From: a candidate division TA06 bacterium B3_TA06
GTDB lineage: Bacteria > Hydrothermota > Tepidihabitantia > B3-TA06
NCBI GenBank assembly: GCA_005223075.1
Contig: NJBO01000001.1
Coordinates: 62,001 to 126,000, forward strand
Reading direction: 5' to 3'
Length of the DNA stretch: 64,000 bases
Shown here piece by piece: positions 40,972-49,592 of the stretch. The stretch's first letter is position 1, and the number at the start of each line of letters is the position of its first letter. The notes beneath the pieces are model-generated. The model did not search any database, was not told where the DNA came from, and saw only the letters and a list, made by a program, of their open reading frames with translations. The translations under genes were made by a program, and so were the position numbers.

Positions 40972-41694
40972 ATGAATCGTAAGCGCTTCGTGCCAGATGG
41001 ACCAAAAGCGAAGCGGCCTACCTTTATCACCCTTCTGCTACTTGCAATGGCGTGTGTGGCATTTGGACAGTCCTATGTACACCGTCCGGATGCAAGTGTT
41101 GCCATCCATGGCTCTTACGGGGTCGGCCTGCACCTGGCTCCTGGGGGTGGATTGCTTGCAGGATTAAGTGTCGGGTTCTTCGACCGCTTCCAGATCGGGC
41201 TTTCGTACGGAGGCGGAAACATCATCGGTTCGGGTCCGATCGAGTGGTATGACTTGCCTCCTGGAGTGCAGGCCAAGGTTGCCATCCTTGATGAGGCAAG
41301 CTTCCCACTTTCACTCGCTGTCGGGTTCGACTCCCAGGACCCGGTTGGCTCGATCGAGGTAAATCAGGCCGGGTTCTACCTCGTTGCAGGGAAGCTGATA
41401 CCTGCAGGATGGGTAGCGTTTGATCTGGGCCTTGGAGCGGGCTACGATCTACTGGACGAGCACGCCTTTCATCTTTATGCTGTGAGTGGAGTCAGGTTGG
41501 GCTATGCATTCAGCATTACTCCTGAGTTAACCGTGTATCCCCAAAGGCAAGCGGATGTCCTGAATCTTGGATTATCTTTTAAGTGGGAGATCTACGAGGG
41601 AACCGGGGCAGGGTTTCTACTTGCAGACATCTTAACCGGCCCGGTCGAGGGCTGGACTAGAAGCGTACGGTTTCAAATCACCCAGGAGTTCTGA
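40972..41694 (+). CDS. Predicted outer-membrane beta-barrel protein
   Basis: A 240-residue protein with a signal peptide after a basic N-terminus (FITLLLLAMACVAFGQ, cleavage near residue 32). The mature part alternates small, aromatic and hydrophobic residues in about eight strand-like segments (GLLAGLSVGFFDRFQIGLSY, AVSGVRLGYAFSI) and ends QITQEF, with the terminal phenylalanine typical of barrels. No family is recognised. The AT-rich 41705 gene follows by 10 bp. Confidence 0.65.
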   Translation: MNRKRFVPDGPKAKRPTFITLLLLAMACVAFGQSYVHRPDASVAIHGSYGVGLHLAPGGGLLAGLSVGFFDRFQIGLSYGGGNIIGSGPIEWYDLPPGVQAKVAILDEASFPLSLAVGFDSQDPVGSIEVNQAGFYLVAGKLIPAGWVAFDLGLGAGYDLLDEHAFHLYAVSGVRLGYAFSITPELTVYPQRQADVLNLGLSFKWEIYEGTGAGFLLADILTGPVEGWTRSVRFQITQEF

Positions 41695-41704
41695 TGGGAG
41701 AAGC

Positions 41705-42157
41705 ATGAAAAAGGCACCTATCCCCGAAGACGACATCGAACGCATTCTTAAAAGTTATGAGTTAGCTTCTCATGGGAAGAAACAACATGTTCTTACACGA
41801 TGGGGAAAAATTTTTGGCATACTACCTATGTCTCTGTACAACCGAATCCAAAAGTACAAAAAAGAGAAGATGCATAAGATTTACATAGATCCCCAAAAAC
41901 TGAGTAGCATGATAAACGTAGTGGTCTTCTATAGGACAATGAAAATCATGCCTTGGTTCTCAAAGAAAAAACCCACATGGAAAAAAGTAATCCAACTTGC
42001 AGAAGAGCATGACTTGATAGCAAAAGATTCAGTGAGGGTAAAAGAGTTGATGCGTTTTATTAGAAAATATAATTTAATCCCTGAACATCGAGTAACACGA
42101 GGTGTCCAGCGACACAAAAGTAATTCTGTGACCTCACATGGAGGATTTAATGAGTAG
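41705..42157 (+). CDS. Hypothetical basic protein, possibly a transposase N-terminal remnant
   Basis: A 150-residue, lysine-rich protein, more AT-rich than its neighbours. It begins with a helix resembling an HTH region (ILKSYELASHGKKQHVLTRW, then GILPMSLYNRIQKY), seen at the start of some Mu-like transposases and integrases. No catalytic domain follows. A second HTH-like stretch is VKELMRFIRKYNL. Its last 8 bp overlap the start of glnA, so it was either acquired upstream of glnA or is a glnA-linked regulator; I cannot distinguish these. Confidence 0.45.
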   Translation: MKKAPIPEDDIERILKSYELASHGKKQHVLTRWGKIFGILPMSLYNRIQKYKKEKMHKIYIDPQKLSSMINVVVFYRTMKIMPWFSKKKPTWKKVIQLAEEHDLIAKDSVRVKELMRFIRKYNLIPEHRVTRGVQRHKSNSVTSHGGFNE

Positions 42158-43514
42158 CCACGAGGAATTGATCAATAAACTGAAAGAAGGCGGTGTTGAG
42201 TTTGTGGACCTAAAGCTCTCCGATCTTTCGGGGAGATTGCATCACATCACCTTTCCATTAGCAAGACTCCAGACGGCTCTTGCCCAGGGGGTGGGCTTCG
42301 ACGGCTCCTCACTCGGCGGCTTCCGTGACGTTGCCGAATCCGACCTCGTAGTGAAACCGGACACCTCACACCTTTTCATAGATCCATTCTACGAGCGACC
42401 CACTGCAAGCTTGTATGGCGACATCTATGAGCCTGACGGCCAGACGCCCTTTTCCGCCTGTCCCCGGAACATACTCAGAATGGTGGTAGAGTTCATACGA
42501 AAAGAGGGGCTCGCAGACCGCATCTTCGTGTTGCCTGAGTTTGAGTTCTATCTGTTTGACGAGGCTGAGTTCTACCTGGAAACCAGCGCCTCGGGTTATC
42601 TTGTCTCCTCGTGCGAGGCAGAGCCACCTTCGGGACTGCAGAACGCCTACCACATCACGCCTCCCACGGATGCCTTTGCCAATCTACGCAGCGAGATGGT
42701 ACGAGTCATACAGGAAGCAGGGATAGAGGTGAAGTATCATCACCACGAGGTGGGACGCTACGCTCAGGCAGAGATAGAAACGGCTTTGCTTGATATTACT
42801 CGGGCAGGGGATGCGATTCAAACCGTCAAATATCTTATCAAGAACGCTGCTCGAGCCGGGGGGATATACGCCACCTTCATGCCCAAACCCCTTGCAAATG
42901 AAGCTGGCAGCGGCATGCACATCCACATCCAGCTGTGGAAGGACAACCGCAACGTATTCTCATCAGAGAAAGACGAAAACGAGCTTTCCGAGACTGCACT
43001 CATGTTCCTGGGCGGCATAATCAAACATTCAAGGGCCTTGTGTGCCTTCAGTAATCCGACCACCAACTCCTATCGTCGCTTGAGAGGCGGAATCGAGGCA
43101 CCATCGAGGGTGTTCCACTCACGTGCCAACCGCAAGGCCGCTCTCCGGGTACCAGGATACGTGAGGGGAACAAAGGATCTGCGCTTCGAGTATCGGGTGC
43201 CCGACGCAACCTCGAATCCCTACCTTGCTCTTGCAGGAATCCTTCTGGCAGGGCTTGATGGGGTCCGTAAGGCCCTCAATCCCGGCGAACTGGTCGAAGA
43301 TCAACCCGAAGCCGACGACGATCGGTTCCCGCGGCTGCCAGCAAGCCTTACAGAAGCACTTGGGGCACTCAACGCAGATGCCTACTTCCTCGCCGAGCAA
43401 GGCTTATTCCCAAAAGAGTTAATCCATAAATGGATCAAAACAAAGGAGAAAGAGATAGAAGAAATCGAGTCCTATCCTACTCCCGCTGAGTTCGTAAAGT
43501 ATTTCGCGCTTTGA
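42150..43514 (+). CDS. glnA: Glutamine synthetase type I
   Basis: A 454-residue enzyme that forms glutamine from glutamate, ammonia and ATP. It shows the Asp/Glu latch region ([29 protein letters not shown]), the metal-binding GMHIHIQLW, the ATP-site segment [10 protein letters not shown], and RVPGYVR. The adenylylation loop of beta-type enzymes is not evident, fitting the shorter GSI-alpha form. The ATG at 42150 has GGAGGA five bases upstream; an earlier in-frame ATG lacks one. gap follows 31 bp later. Confidence 0.93.
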   Translation: MSSHEELINKLKEGGVEFVDLKLSDLSGRLHHITFPLARLQTALAQGVGFDGSSLGGFRDVAESDLVVKPDTSHLFIDPFYERPTASLYGDIYEPDGQTPFSACPRNILRMVVEFIRKEGLADRIFVLPEFEFYLFDEAEFYLETSASGYLVSSCEAEPPSGLQNAYHITPPTDAFANLRSEMVRVIQEAGIEVKYHHHEVGRYAQAEIETALLDITRAGDAIQTVKYLIKNAARAGGIYATFMPKPLANEAGSGMHIHIQLWKDNRNVFSSEKDENELSETALMFLGGIIKHSRALCAFSNPTTNSYRRLRGGIEAPSRVFHSRANRKAALRVPGYVRGTKDLRFEYRVPDATSNPYLALAGILLAGLDGVRKALNPGELVEDQPEADDDRFPRLPASLTEALGALNADAYFLAEQGLFPKELIHKWIKTKEKEIEEIESYPTPAEFVKYFAL

Positions 43515-43545
43515 GAGGCGCGAAAAAGAAAAACTAGGAGGAAAC

Positions 43546-44556
43546 ATGGCGGTGAGAGTAGCCATCAATGGCTTTGGTAGAATAGGACGTCTGTTCTTCC
43601 GATCGGCTTTCAGGGACAAAGGGCTCGAGTTCGTGGCGGTCAACGATATCACCGATGCCAAGACATTGGCGCATCTTTTGAAGTATGACTCGGTCCACCG
43701 CGGCGAACGCCTGGATGTAGTTCCCGAAGGTGATGGATTCTCCATCGAGGGACGAGATGTAAAGGTGCTTGCAGAAAAGGACCCGGCCGCCCTGCCCTGG
43801 AAGGAGCTGGGTGTGGACATCGTGGTCGAATCAACCGGGCTGTTCCGGACATACGAGAAGGCCTCTGCCCACCTTGAGGCCGGTGCGAAGAAGGTTGTGA
43901 TCTCGGCCCCGGCCAAGGGCGAGCATCCGGTGCCAACGTTGGTGATGGGTATCAACCATGAAACCTACAAGCCAGCCGAGCATCACATTGTATCCAACGC
44001 AAGCTGCACCACCAATTGTCTGGCCCCTGTGGTGAAGGTGCTTGACGAGGGATTCGGCATCGAGAAGGGCTATATGACCACCATCCACGCCTACACCGCT
44101 GACCAGCGCATCCTCGATGCGCCGCACAGGGATTTAAGGAGAGCAAGAGCCGCTGCACTCTCCATGATTCCCACAACCACCGGTGCAGCCAAGGCGATCA
44201 TCAAGGTGATGCCGCATCTTAAGGGCAAGCTATCCGCAATATCCATTCGTGTTCCTACCCCTAACGTCTCGATCGTTGACTTCGCCGCAGTAGTAAGTAA
44301 AACCACGACCATCCAGGAGGTTAACTCTGCCTTCAAGAAATCCGCCGATGGGAATCTCAAAGGAATCCTCGAATACTCGAGTGAACCCCTGGTCTCGGTC
44401 GATTTTACAACCAACCCTGCCTCAGCAATCTTCGACGCCCCGCTCACCTCTGTAGTGGGGGGTAACCTCGTCAAGGTCTTTGCCTGGTACGACAACGAGT
44501 GGGGTTATGCGAACCGGATAAGGGACCTGGTTCTCTACATGGGGGGGCGGCTATGA
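43546..44556 (+). CDS. gap: Glyceraldehyde-3-phosphate dehydrogenase
   Basis: A 336-residue glycolytic enzyme. The NAD motif is GFGRIG (9-14), the catalytic cysteine is in [12 protein letters not shown] (Cys154), and the tail shows [18 protein letters not shown] precedes the ATG. The gene overlaps pgk by four bases (ATGA), the common gap-pgk operon. Confidence 0.97.
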   Translation: MAVRVAINGFGRIGRLFFRSAFRDKGLEFVAVNDITDAKTLAHLLKYDSVHRGERLDVVPEGDGFSIEGRDVKVLAEKDPAALPWKELGVDIVVESTGLFRTYEKASAHLEAGAKKVVISAPAKGEHPVPTLVMGINHETYKPAEHHIVSNASCTTNCLAPVVKVLDEGFGIEKGYMTTIHAYTADQRILDAPHRDLRRARAAALSMIPTTTGAAKAIIKVMPHLKGKLSAISIRVPTPNVSIVDFAAVVSKTTTIQEVNSAFKKSADGNLKGILEYSSEPLVSVDFTTNPASAIFDAPLTSVVGGNLVKVFAWYDNEWGYANRIRDLVLYMGGRL

Positions 44557-45740
44557 TCCTGCGAAGCGTTTCAGAACTGCCCATAAAACAAGGCGACAGG
44601 GTTCTGGTTCGTGTTGACTACAACATCCCGGTCAACCCCGAAGGCCTGATTACCGATGACGCCCGTATCAAGGGAACGCTTGATACTTTGGGCTACCTGC
44701 TTGAACGCGGGGCCGTGCCAATCATCCTCTCGCACTGGGGCAGGCCGCAGGGAGGTCCCCAGCCTGACATGAGCTTGGCACGCGTCCTGCCAGAGCTCCA
44801 GACCCTTCTTAACCACCCGGTTAACTTCCTTTCCGAATCCTTAAATGACGTAACAAAAGCAAGCATCGATGCAGCTCACCCTGCTGAGATATTCCTGTTG
44901 GAAAATCTTCGCTTCCATCCCGGTGAGAGAAAAAATGATCCCCAGTTTGCCAAGAAATTGGCCTCCTACGGTTCGTATTACGTAAACGACGCCTTCCCGG
45001 TGTCACATCGCGAACAGGCAAGTGTCTCACTTCTGCCTACACTCTTTGCCGACCCGGCTGCTGGATTCTCGCTGATAAGAGAGGTGGAGTACTTCAGCCG
45101 CTTGATACACGCACCGGCGAGGCCCTACGTCGTAATCATAGGCGGTAAGAAGATCCAGGATAAGGTTTGCTCGCTGCGTTTCCTTCTGGATAAGGTGGAT
45201 GAGGTTCTTGTCGGCGGCGGCTCATCCTACACCGTCCAGGTCACACGAGGTCTGCCCATGGGACTCTCCATAGTTGACGAGGATCTGGTGGATGAGATAG
45301 ACGACATCGCCGACTCGCCCAAGGTCAAGCTGCCTATAGACTACATCGCAGCTCCAACCTATGCTGAGCCGAAGAAGAAAAAGGTGGTCAGGGCTGATGC
45401 CTTCCCTGACGATCTCGAGGGCTTTGACATCGGACCCGAGACTCGGAAGGCTTTTGCCTCCTCGATCTCACGGGCCAAGACGGTGCTTTGGTTTGGGCCT
45501 CTTGGGGCCTATGAAGAGCGGGCCTTTGCCGAGGGTTCGCTTGAGGTGGCGAAAGCAGTGGTTGCCGCAACCGAGCGGGGTGCTACTACGGTTACCGGTG
45601 GTGGGGACTCACTGGCCATGCTGCGAGCCTTCGACTTTAAGGATAAGTTAACCCACGTATCCATCGGCGGGGGCGCATGCCTTAAGTTCCTGGAAGGCAA
45701 CAAGCTGCCGGGCATCGTGCCGCTGATCAAAGAACGCTAG
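44553..45740 (+). CDS. pgk: Phosphoglycerate kinase
   Basis: A 395-residue kinase producing ATP from 1,3-bisphosphoglycerate. Motifs include [12 protein letters not shown] (usually VDFNVP), [30 protein letters not shown] and the ATP-site GGGDSLAML. The ATG at 44553 overlaps the gap stop. Upstream in-frame codons lie inside gap and are ignored. Confidence 0.96.
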   Translation: MILRSVSELPIKQGDRVLVRVDYNIPVNPEGLITDDARIKGTLDTLGYLLERGAVPIILSHWGRPQGGPQPDMSLARVLPELQTLLNHPVNFLSESLNDVTKASIDAAHPAEIFLLENLRFHPGERKNDPQFAKKLASYGSYYVNDAFPVSHREQASVSLLPTLFADPAAGFSLIREVEYFSRLIHAPARPYVVIIGGKKIQDKVCSLRFLLDKVDEVLVGGGSSYTVQVTRGLPMGLSIVDEDLVDEIDDIADSPKVKLPIDYIAAPTYAEPKKKKVVRADAFPDDLEGFDIGPETRKAFASSISRAKTVLWFGPLGAYEERAFAEGSLEVAKAVVAATERGATTVTGGGDSLAMLRAFDFKDKLTHVSIGGGACLKFLEGNKLPGIVPLIKER

Positions 45741-45789
45741 GATTGTAACCACGAAAGGTTACCAAGTAGAGGGGGAAGTATGCCGGAGG

Positions 45790-45817
45790 TTGACAGAGGA
45801 GGGAAAATAGTTAAACT
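45790..45817 (+). promoter_or_regulatory. Promoter of the radical SAM/PRTase island
   Basis: TTGACA, a 16-nt spacer, TAAACT. The leader contains GGAGGA (45826-45831) six bases before a CTG codon at 45838. An inverted repeat GTAACC-ACGAAA-GGTTAC lies upstream at 45745-45762. Confidence 0.75.
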
Positions 45818-45837
45818 TTTAATGTGGAGGATTTATT

Positions 45838-46602
45838 CTGAAGAGACTTCTACTGTCAACCCATAGAGAGTGTCCCTTTAAGTGTAAATATTGCTTCGCG
45901 AAATGGAAGGGGTATCAGTTTCAATTGCATTATAGAGAGGTATTGACAAATAAAGACGGCGTAAACGGTATTGATGTGATCTGTCCTGGCTGTGATAGTG
46001 ATTTATTTGCTTTTGAGGATGCTGTCGAAGTGTTAAGCTCTCTTTCAACCCTTCGCAAGATAATAAGCTTGTCCACAAAGGCAAGCATCCCCAAAAACAG
46101 CCTTGAGAGAATAGCAATGTTAAATAAAGAATTAATTAAGCACGACTCCTTTATTAAGATAAGCGTGGCTTTATCCTCTTTCCATTCAGTAGATTCTATA
46201 GAAGAGGGAACGGCAAACTTCGAGGAAAGATTGCGGAACTTGAAGCTCCTTCAGCACTATGATATCCCTTCTTCTATATACTTAAGACCCCTACTTCCTT
46301 TTGTCTCAGATGAGGAATACAAGCAAATAATAGATGAGACATCTCCCTACACAAGGAAGTATCTGTTGGGTGGTTTATTTGTCGATCGCGAAAGCGAATT
46401 TTACACCAAGTTTCTCCAGGGGAATGGTCACTTAAGGATTAGGGATAAGCAGGTTCAATGGATAACTTCAAAGCCACAGTGGAAGTACGTAGATTTACCT
46501 GAAAAAGAAGATTATGTCCAAAGAAACGTTCATAGTAAAGGAGGGATGGCGTTCCACAGCGATTTGAATTTGTTAGATAGCATCAGGCAGGAGCTTTTCT
46601 GA
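45838..46602 (+). CDS. Radical SAM-family protein with apparent CTG start
   Basis: A 254-residue protein. From CTG at 45838 the frame reads MKRLLLSTHRECPFKCKYCF, giving the radical SAM Cx3Cx2C at residues 12, 16 and 19. No ATG, GTG or TTG exists between the in-frame stop at 45820 and this motif; GGAGGA lies six bases before the CTG (ATT one codon earlier is the alternative). The first internal ATG would delete the cluster. The remainder (VICPGCDSDLFAFEDAVEVL, SSIYLRPLLPFVSDEE) matches no named subfamily. AT-rich; forms a TGATG junction with the next gene. Confidence 0.7.
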   Translation: MKRLLLSTHRECPFKCKYCFAKWKGYQFQLHYREVLTNKDGVNGIDVICPGCDSDLFAFEDAVEVLSSLSTLRKIISLSTKASIPKNSLERIAMLNKELIKHDSFIKISVALSSFHSVDSIEEGTANFEERLRNLKLLQHYDIPSSIYLRPLLPFVSDEEYKQIIDETSPYTRKYLLGGLFVDRESEFYTKFLQGNGHLRIRDKQVQWITSKPQWKYVDLPEKEDYVQRNVHSKGGMAFHSDLNLLDSIRQELF

Positions 46603-47606
46603 TGGAAAGCGCTTTAGTCATAAGCAATATAACTCTTATAATAGTAGCTGCAATACTGGGTCTACTTACAATTAGATGGCTTATTAGTGCCTCGGGAATT
46701 GTGCCCAAGAAGTGGAAGTTTTCATGGTTATTTTACGGCAGAGATGACTCGGAATTGATTACAAAGACTGTAAAAAAGGTCTTAAATGAACAGAAGAAGG
46801 AGGAAGAAACCCGGAGTATTTCACGCTTCAAGGCAAATTGGAAGTATAATGAAGTGTATAACCTCATAGCCCTGCTCTCCAACTGCATAATCAAAACAAA
46901 TAAAGAAGTAAGATATGGAGAAAGCTCGCGTGTATGGACACGATATTACATTAATAGTATGGGGATAGCTAAAAATGAGAAAGCTTTAAGTATTATGGTG
47001 GGAATAATGTCCCAATTGGTGAATAGAGAGATTGTGAATGGACAAACGACATATCCTAGTTATGATTTTATTATTACGCCCAAGGGAGGGAATCCTATCT
47101 TCGGGGAAAAGTTTGCCGAAACCGAAGGGGCACACCTCATCCTTCACAAACATGAGGAGGATAGTTCAAAGTTACATGAGGGAGGTAAGTGGATAAATTT
47201 ACGGATAAATTTTGAAGGATTCAGTGAAATAGCACCTCCTCATAAGAAAAAATTACGCGGGATAGCGATGGATTGCAACGCTTCTGGTTGCACCCAGATC
47301 AGGGAATCCATAAAGGAGTTCAATAAATGCGTAAAAGCTACCCAGGCTAAAGGATATATAGAACCTGTAAGGGATGCGTTTATTCTTTTCAGGCCGGATG
47401 CCAAGAACGATAAGATAGATGATGTACTTGAGGGGGAAGGTATTAAGCTGCATAGAATAATGGATTTCAGCGAAGAGGCCAAGACAGAGTTAAAGGCTTT
47501 GGGTGAGCTAACTTTGGAGAAAAAAAGTGATGTGAATAAGGTTACCCAGTTCATAAAAGAATTCCCCGAATGCATAAAGGTAGAACATAAACTTCTTATT
47601 GAATAA
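46602..47606 (+). CDS. Membrane-anchored phosphoribosyltransferase-like protein
   Basis: A 334-residue protein. Residues 4-30 are a membrane helix (ALVISNITLIIVAAILGLLT). Residues ~85-290 resemble a type I PRTase: YDFIITPKGGNPIFGEKFAE looks like the dimer and pyrophosphate loop, and GIAMDCNASGCTQIRE resembles the PRPP-binding motif, with D-C in place of the usual paired acids. No orotate- or purine-specific hood is recognised. The start overlaps the radical SAM stop (TGATG), so the two products are probably made together. Confidence in the fold is moderate. Confidence 0.55.
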   Translation: MESALVISNITLIIVAAILGLLTIRWLISASGIVPKKWKFSWLFYGRDDSELITKTVKKVLNEQKKEEETRSISRFKANWKYNEVYNLIALLSNCIIKTNKEVRYGESSRVWTRYYINSMGIAKNEKALSIMVGIMSQLVNREIVNGQTTYPSYDFIITPKGGNPIFGEKFAETEGAHLILHKHEEDSSKLHEGGKWINLRINFEGFSEIAPPHKKKLRGIAMDCNASGCTQIRESIKEFNKCVKATQAKGYIEPVRDAFILFRPDAKNDKIDDVLEGEGIKLHRIMDFSEEAKTELKALGELTLEKKSDVNKVTQFIKEFPECIKVEHKLLIE

Positions 47607-47704
47607 TTATCCAATAGATCTGTAAAGGCGAGGCATGCCTCGCCCCTACAAACCCATCCTCTAGGTGTCCGACAGGAACACAGGTGGCTCGCTTGGGGAT
47701 TAAA

Positions 47705-49285
47705 CTACCTGCGCCTCAAGATACCTCCCAGCTCCTTGATGCCGAAAAGCCTGGCGAGTCCGAAGTAGATGAGCGCAAAAAGCACGAATCCTACCCCAAG
47801 CATGAGGAGAACAGGAAGGAAACCCTCGATCCTGTCAATGAAGTAGAAGCGATAGCCCAGATAGATGGGCAGCAACGCGATCACCGCCGCGGCAAGCACG
47901 CGCAGACCGTAGAGCGGATGGTCGCCTGCCTTCCAGACGGGCAACTTACGTTTCAAGAGGGTCATAAGGATGCCCATGGAAAAGAAGGAGCAAAAGGTGG
48001 TGGCAAAGGCAAACGCGCGGAACCGACGGGTTTGAAGAATCACAAAGGCAAGCAAGAGGTTTAAGCTGATATTCAATACCACGCTTCCCAGATTGACGAA
48101 CATGGGGGTGCGTGAATCCTTGAACGCGTAGAATGCCACCGAGAGCGTCCGCACAGAGGAAGCAGCCCAGATACCTGCAACATAGAGCATCAAGGCCTGG
48201 GCCGTGTAGTCTGTATCCAGGGGGGCAAACTCTCCTCGCTGATAGATCACCCTGATGACAGGATGGGCGAATGCGATCACAAAAAGCAGGATAGGGATCA
48301 GGAGAACCGAGATGGTTCGCAGGGAGCGCTGGAGTGATGAGGCAAGTCCTTCCAGATTACCCTCGGCGCGCTGGCGGGAAAACAAGGTAAGGCTTACAGT
48401 TCCCACAGCTGCGCCGAAAAGGGCCAAAGGAAGGTGCATCACCCTGTAGGCATAAGAAAGCCAGGAGACCGAGCCTTGCTCTAGAAGCGCCGCAAGAAAG
48501 GTGTCAACCGCGACCTGAATCTCCACCAATCCAAGACCGATAACTACCGGTATCCAGAGCTTAAGCACCCTGCCGAGATCAGGCGAGCGCCAGTTGACGT
48601 AAGGCCTGTACCGATAGCCCCTCCTCCAGACCGCGATGTAGGGAACAAGGAACTGGAAGAAGACACCAACCAGACCACCGATCGCCATGCCGACGATCGG
48701 ATCTAAGCCCTTAGATATCCAGAAGTTGTAGGTCAGGTAAGCCACGGCGATCGAGCCGAGGTTGAAGAACGCCGAGCTTACCGCGGGCAGAAAGAAGCGG
48801 TTGTGAGCGTTCAGCACACCTGCAGACCATGCGGAGAGCGAGATGAATAAGAGGAATGGGAAGAGGATACGGTTTAGCAGGGTGGTGAGTTCGATCTTGC
48901 CCGGGATGCCCTTGAACCCGTGTCCGATTACTGATACGAGTTGCGGGGAGAAGATAACACCAAGGACGGCCAATGCCCCGACCACAATCAGGAGGGTGTT
49001 GAACAAATTGTTGCTCAGTCGCCACAGATCGCGCCGGTCCTCGCCCTGCATCTTCTCAACGAAGACCGGAACAAAGGATGCGGCCAGCGCGTTCTCGGCA
49101 AAGAAATCTCTGAGAAGGTTGGGTATGCGGAAGGCGATCTCGAACGCATCCTTGGCGAACCCGGCGCCGAAGAGTGAAGCCATCACCACCTCCCGCGCCA
49201 GCCCGGTGAGACGTGAGATACCGGTGGCCAGGGAAAATCCTGCAACCCCTCGGCGAAAGCCCGTGCTCTCCTTAGTCTTATTCAA
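47705..49285 (-). CDS. murJ: Lipid II flippase MurJ
   Basis: A 526-residue protein with about 14 membrane segments that flips lipid II across the inner membrane. The N-terminus (GISRLTGLAREVVMASLFGA, FAKDAFEIAFRIPNLLRDFF, AENALAASFVPVF) is diagnostic. The start is TTG at 49285, six bases after the -10 box TATACT, so the mRNA is probably leaderless with a TTG start. It ends in a converging region with the palindrome GGCGAGGC-AT-GCCTCGCC (47627-47644). Confidence 0.94.
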   Translation of the reverse strand: MNKTKESTGFRRGVAGFSLATGISRLTGLAREVVMASLFGAGFAKDAFEIAFRIPNLLRDFFAENALAASFVPVFVEKMQGEDRRDLWRLSNNLFNTLLIVVGALAVLGVIFSPQLVSVIGHGFKGIPGKIELTTLLNRILFPFLLFISLSAWSAGVLNAHNRFFLPAVSSAFFNLGSIAVAYLTYNFWISKGLDPIVGMAIGGLVGVFFQFLVPYIAVWRRGYRYRPYVNWRSPDLGRVLKLWIPVVIGLGLVEIQVAVDTFLAALLEQGSVSWLSYAYRVMHLPLALFGAAVGTVSLTLFSRQRAEGNLEGLASSLQRSLRTISVLLIPILLFVIAFAHPVIRVIYQRGEFAPLDTDYTAQALMLYVAGIWAASSVRTLSVAFYAFKDSRTPMFVNLGSVVLNISLNLLLAFVILQTRRFRAFAFATTFCSFFSMGILMTLLKRKLPVWKAGDHPLYGLRVLAAAVIALLPIYLGYRFYFIDRIEGFLPVLLMLGVGFVLFALIYFGLARLFGIKELGGILRRR

Positions 49286-49291
49286 CGAACT

Positions 49292-49320
49292 AGTATACAG
49301 CGTGATTACTTAGACGTCAA
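49292..49320 (-). promoter_or_regulatory. murJ promoter, leaderless type
   Basis: TTGACG (49320-49315), a 17-nt spacer, TATACT (49297-49292) on the minus strand; the TTG start codon is at 49285. Confidence 0.7.
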
Positions 49321-49347
49321 GAAGGCATCACCTTGAATGCACCCCGG

Positions 49348-49385
49348 GATAAATGCTCCTTTTGACCAGAGGTCAAAAGATCGCA
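49348..49385. repeat. R1 hairpin module, inverted copy
   Basis: AATGCTCCTTTTGACC-AGA-GGTCAAAAGATCGC, the inverted hairpin of family R1. The neighbouring GGGGCTGACTTTGGCG resembles the consensus found near repeat R2. Confidence 0.65.
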
Positions 49386-49449
49386 GAGAAAAACGTAGGG
49401 GCTGACTTTGGCGTTTCTAAACGCCGCTTCGCGTAAGTCGACCCGCTTA

Positions 49450-49521
49450 CTATCTTATGAGAACAACCTTCTGTGTTCTGCGTGATGTTTCCCCCTCAAC
49501 CCTGGCGAAGTAGACGCCTTC
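49450..49521 (-). pseudogene. Orphan C-terminal sorting-tail fragment
   Basis: On the minus strand the frame reads EGVYFARVEGETSRRTQKVV, then LIR and a stop. This is the last ~23 residues of a sorting-like domain protein with no gene attached. Its 5' side is cut exactly where repeat R1 copy c begins. The nearest relative is the tail of the 484-residue gene that follows. Confidence 0.7.
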
Positions 49522-49578
49522 ACCCTACGCGTCTGCTTCACCCTAAGGGGGTACAAGCGCATCCGCGCGGGGACCCCG
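49518..49578. repeat. Dispersed hairpin repeat R1, copy c
   Basis: CACCCTACGCGTCTGCTTCA through CATCCGCGCGGGGACCCC matches copies a and b. It abuts the orphan sorting tail, so it either replaced the gene body or came with its loss. Confidence 0.7.
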
Positions 49579-49592
49579 AAAATAGAACTCCG

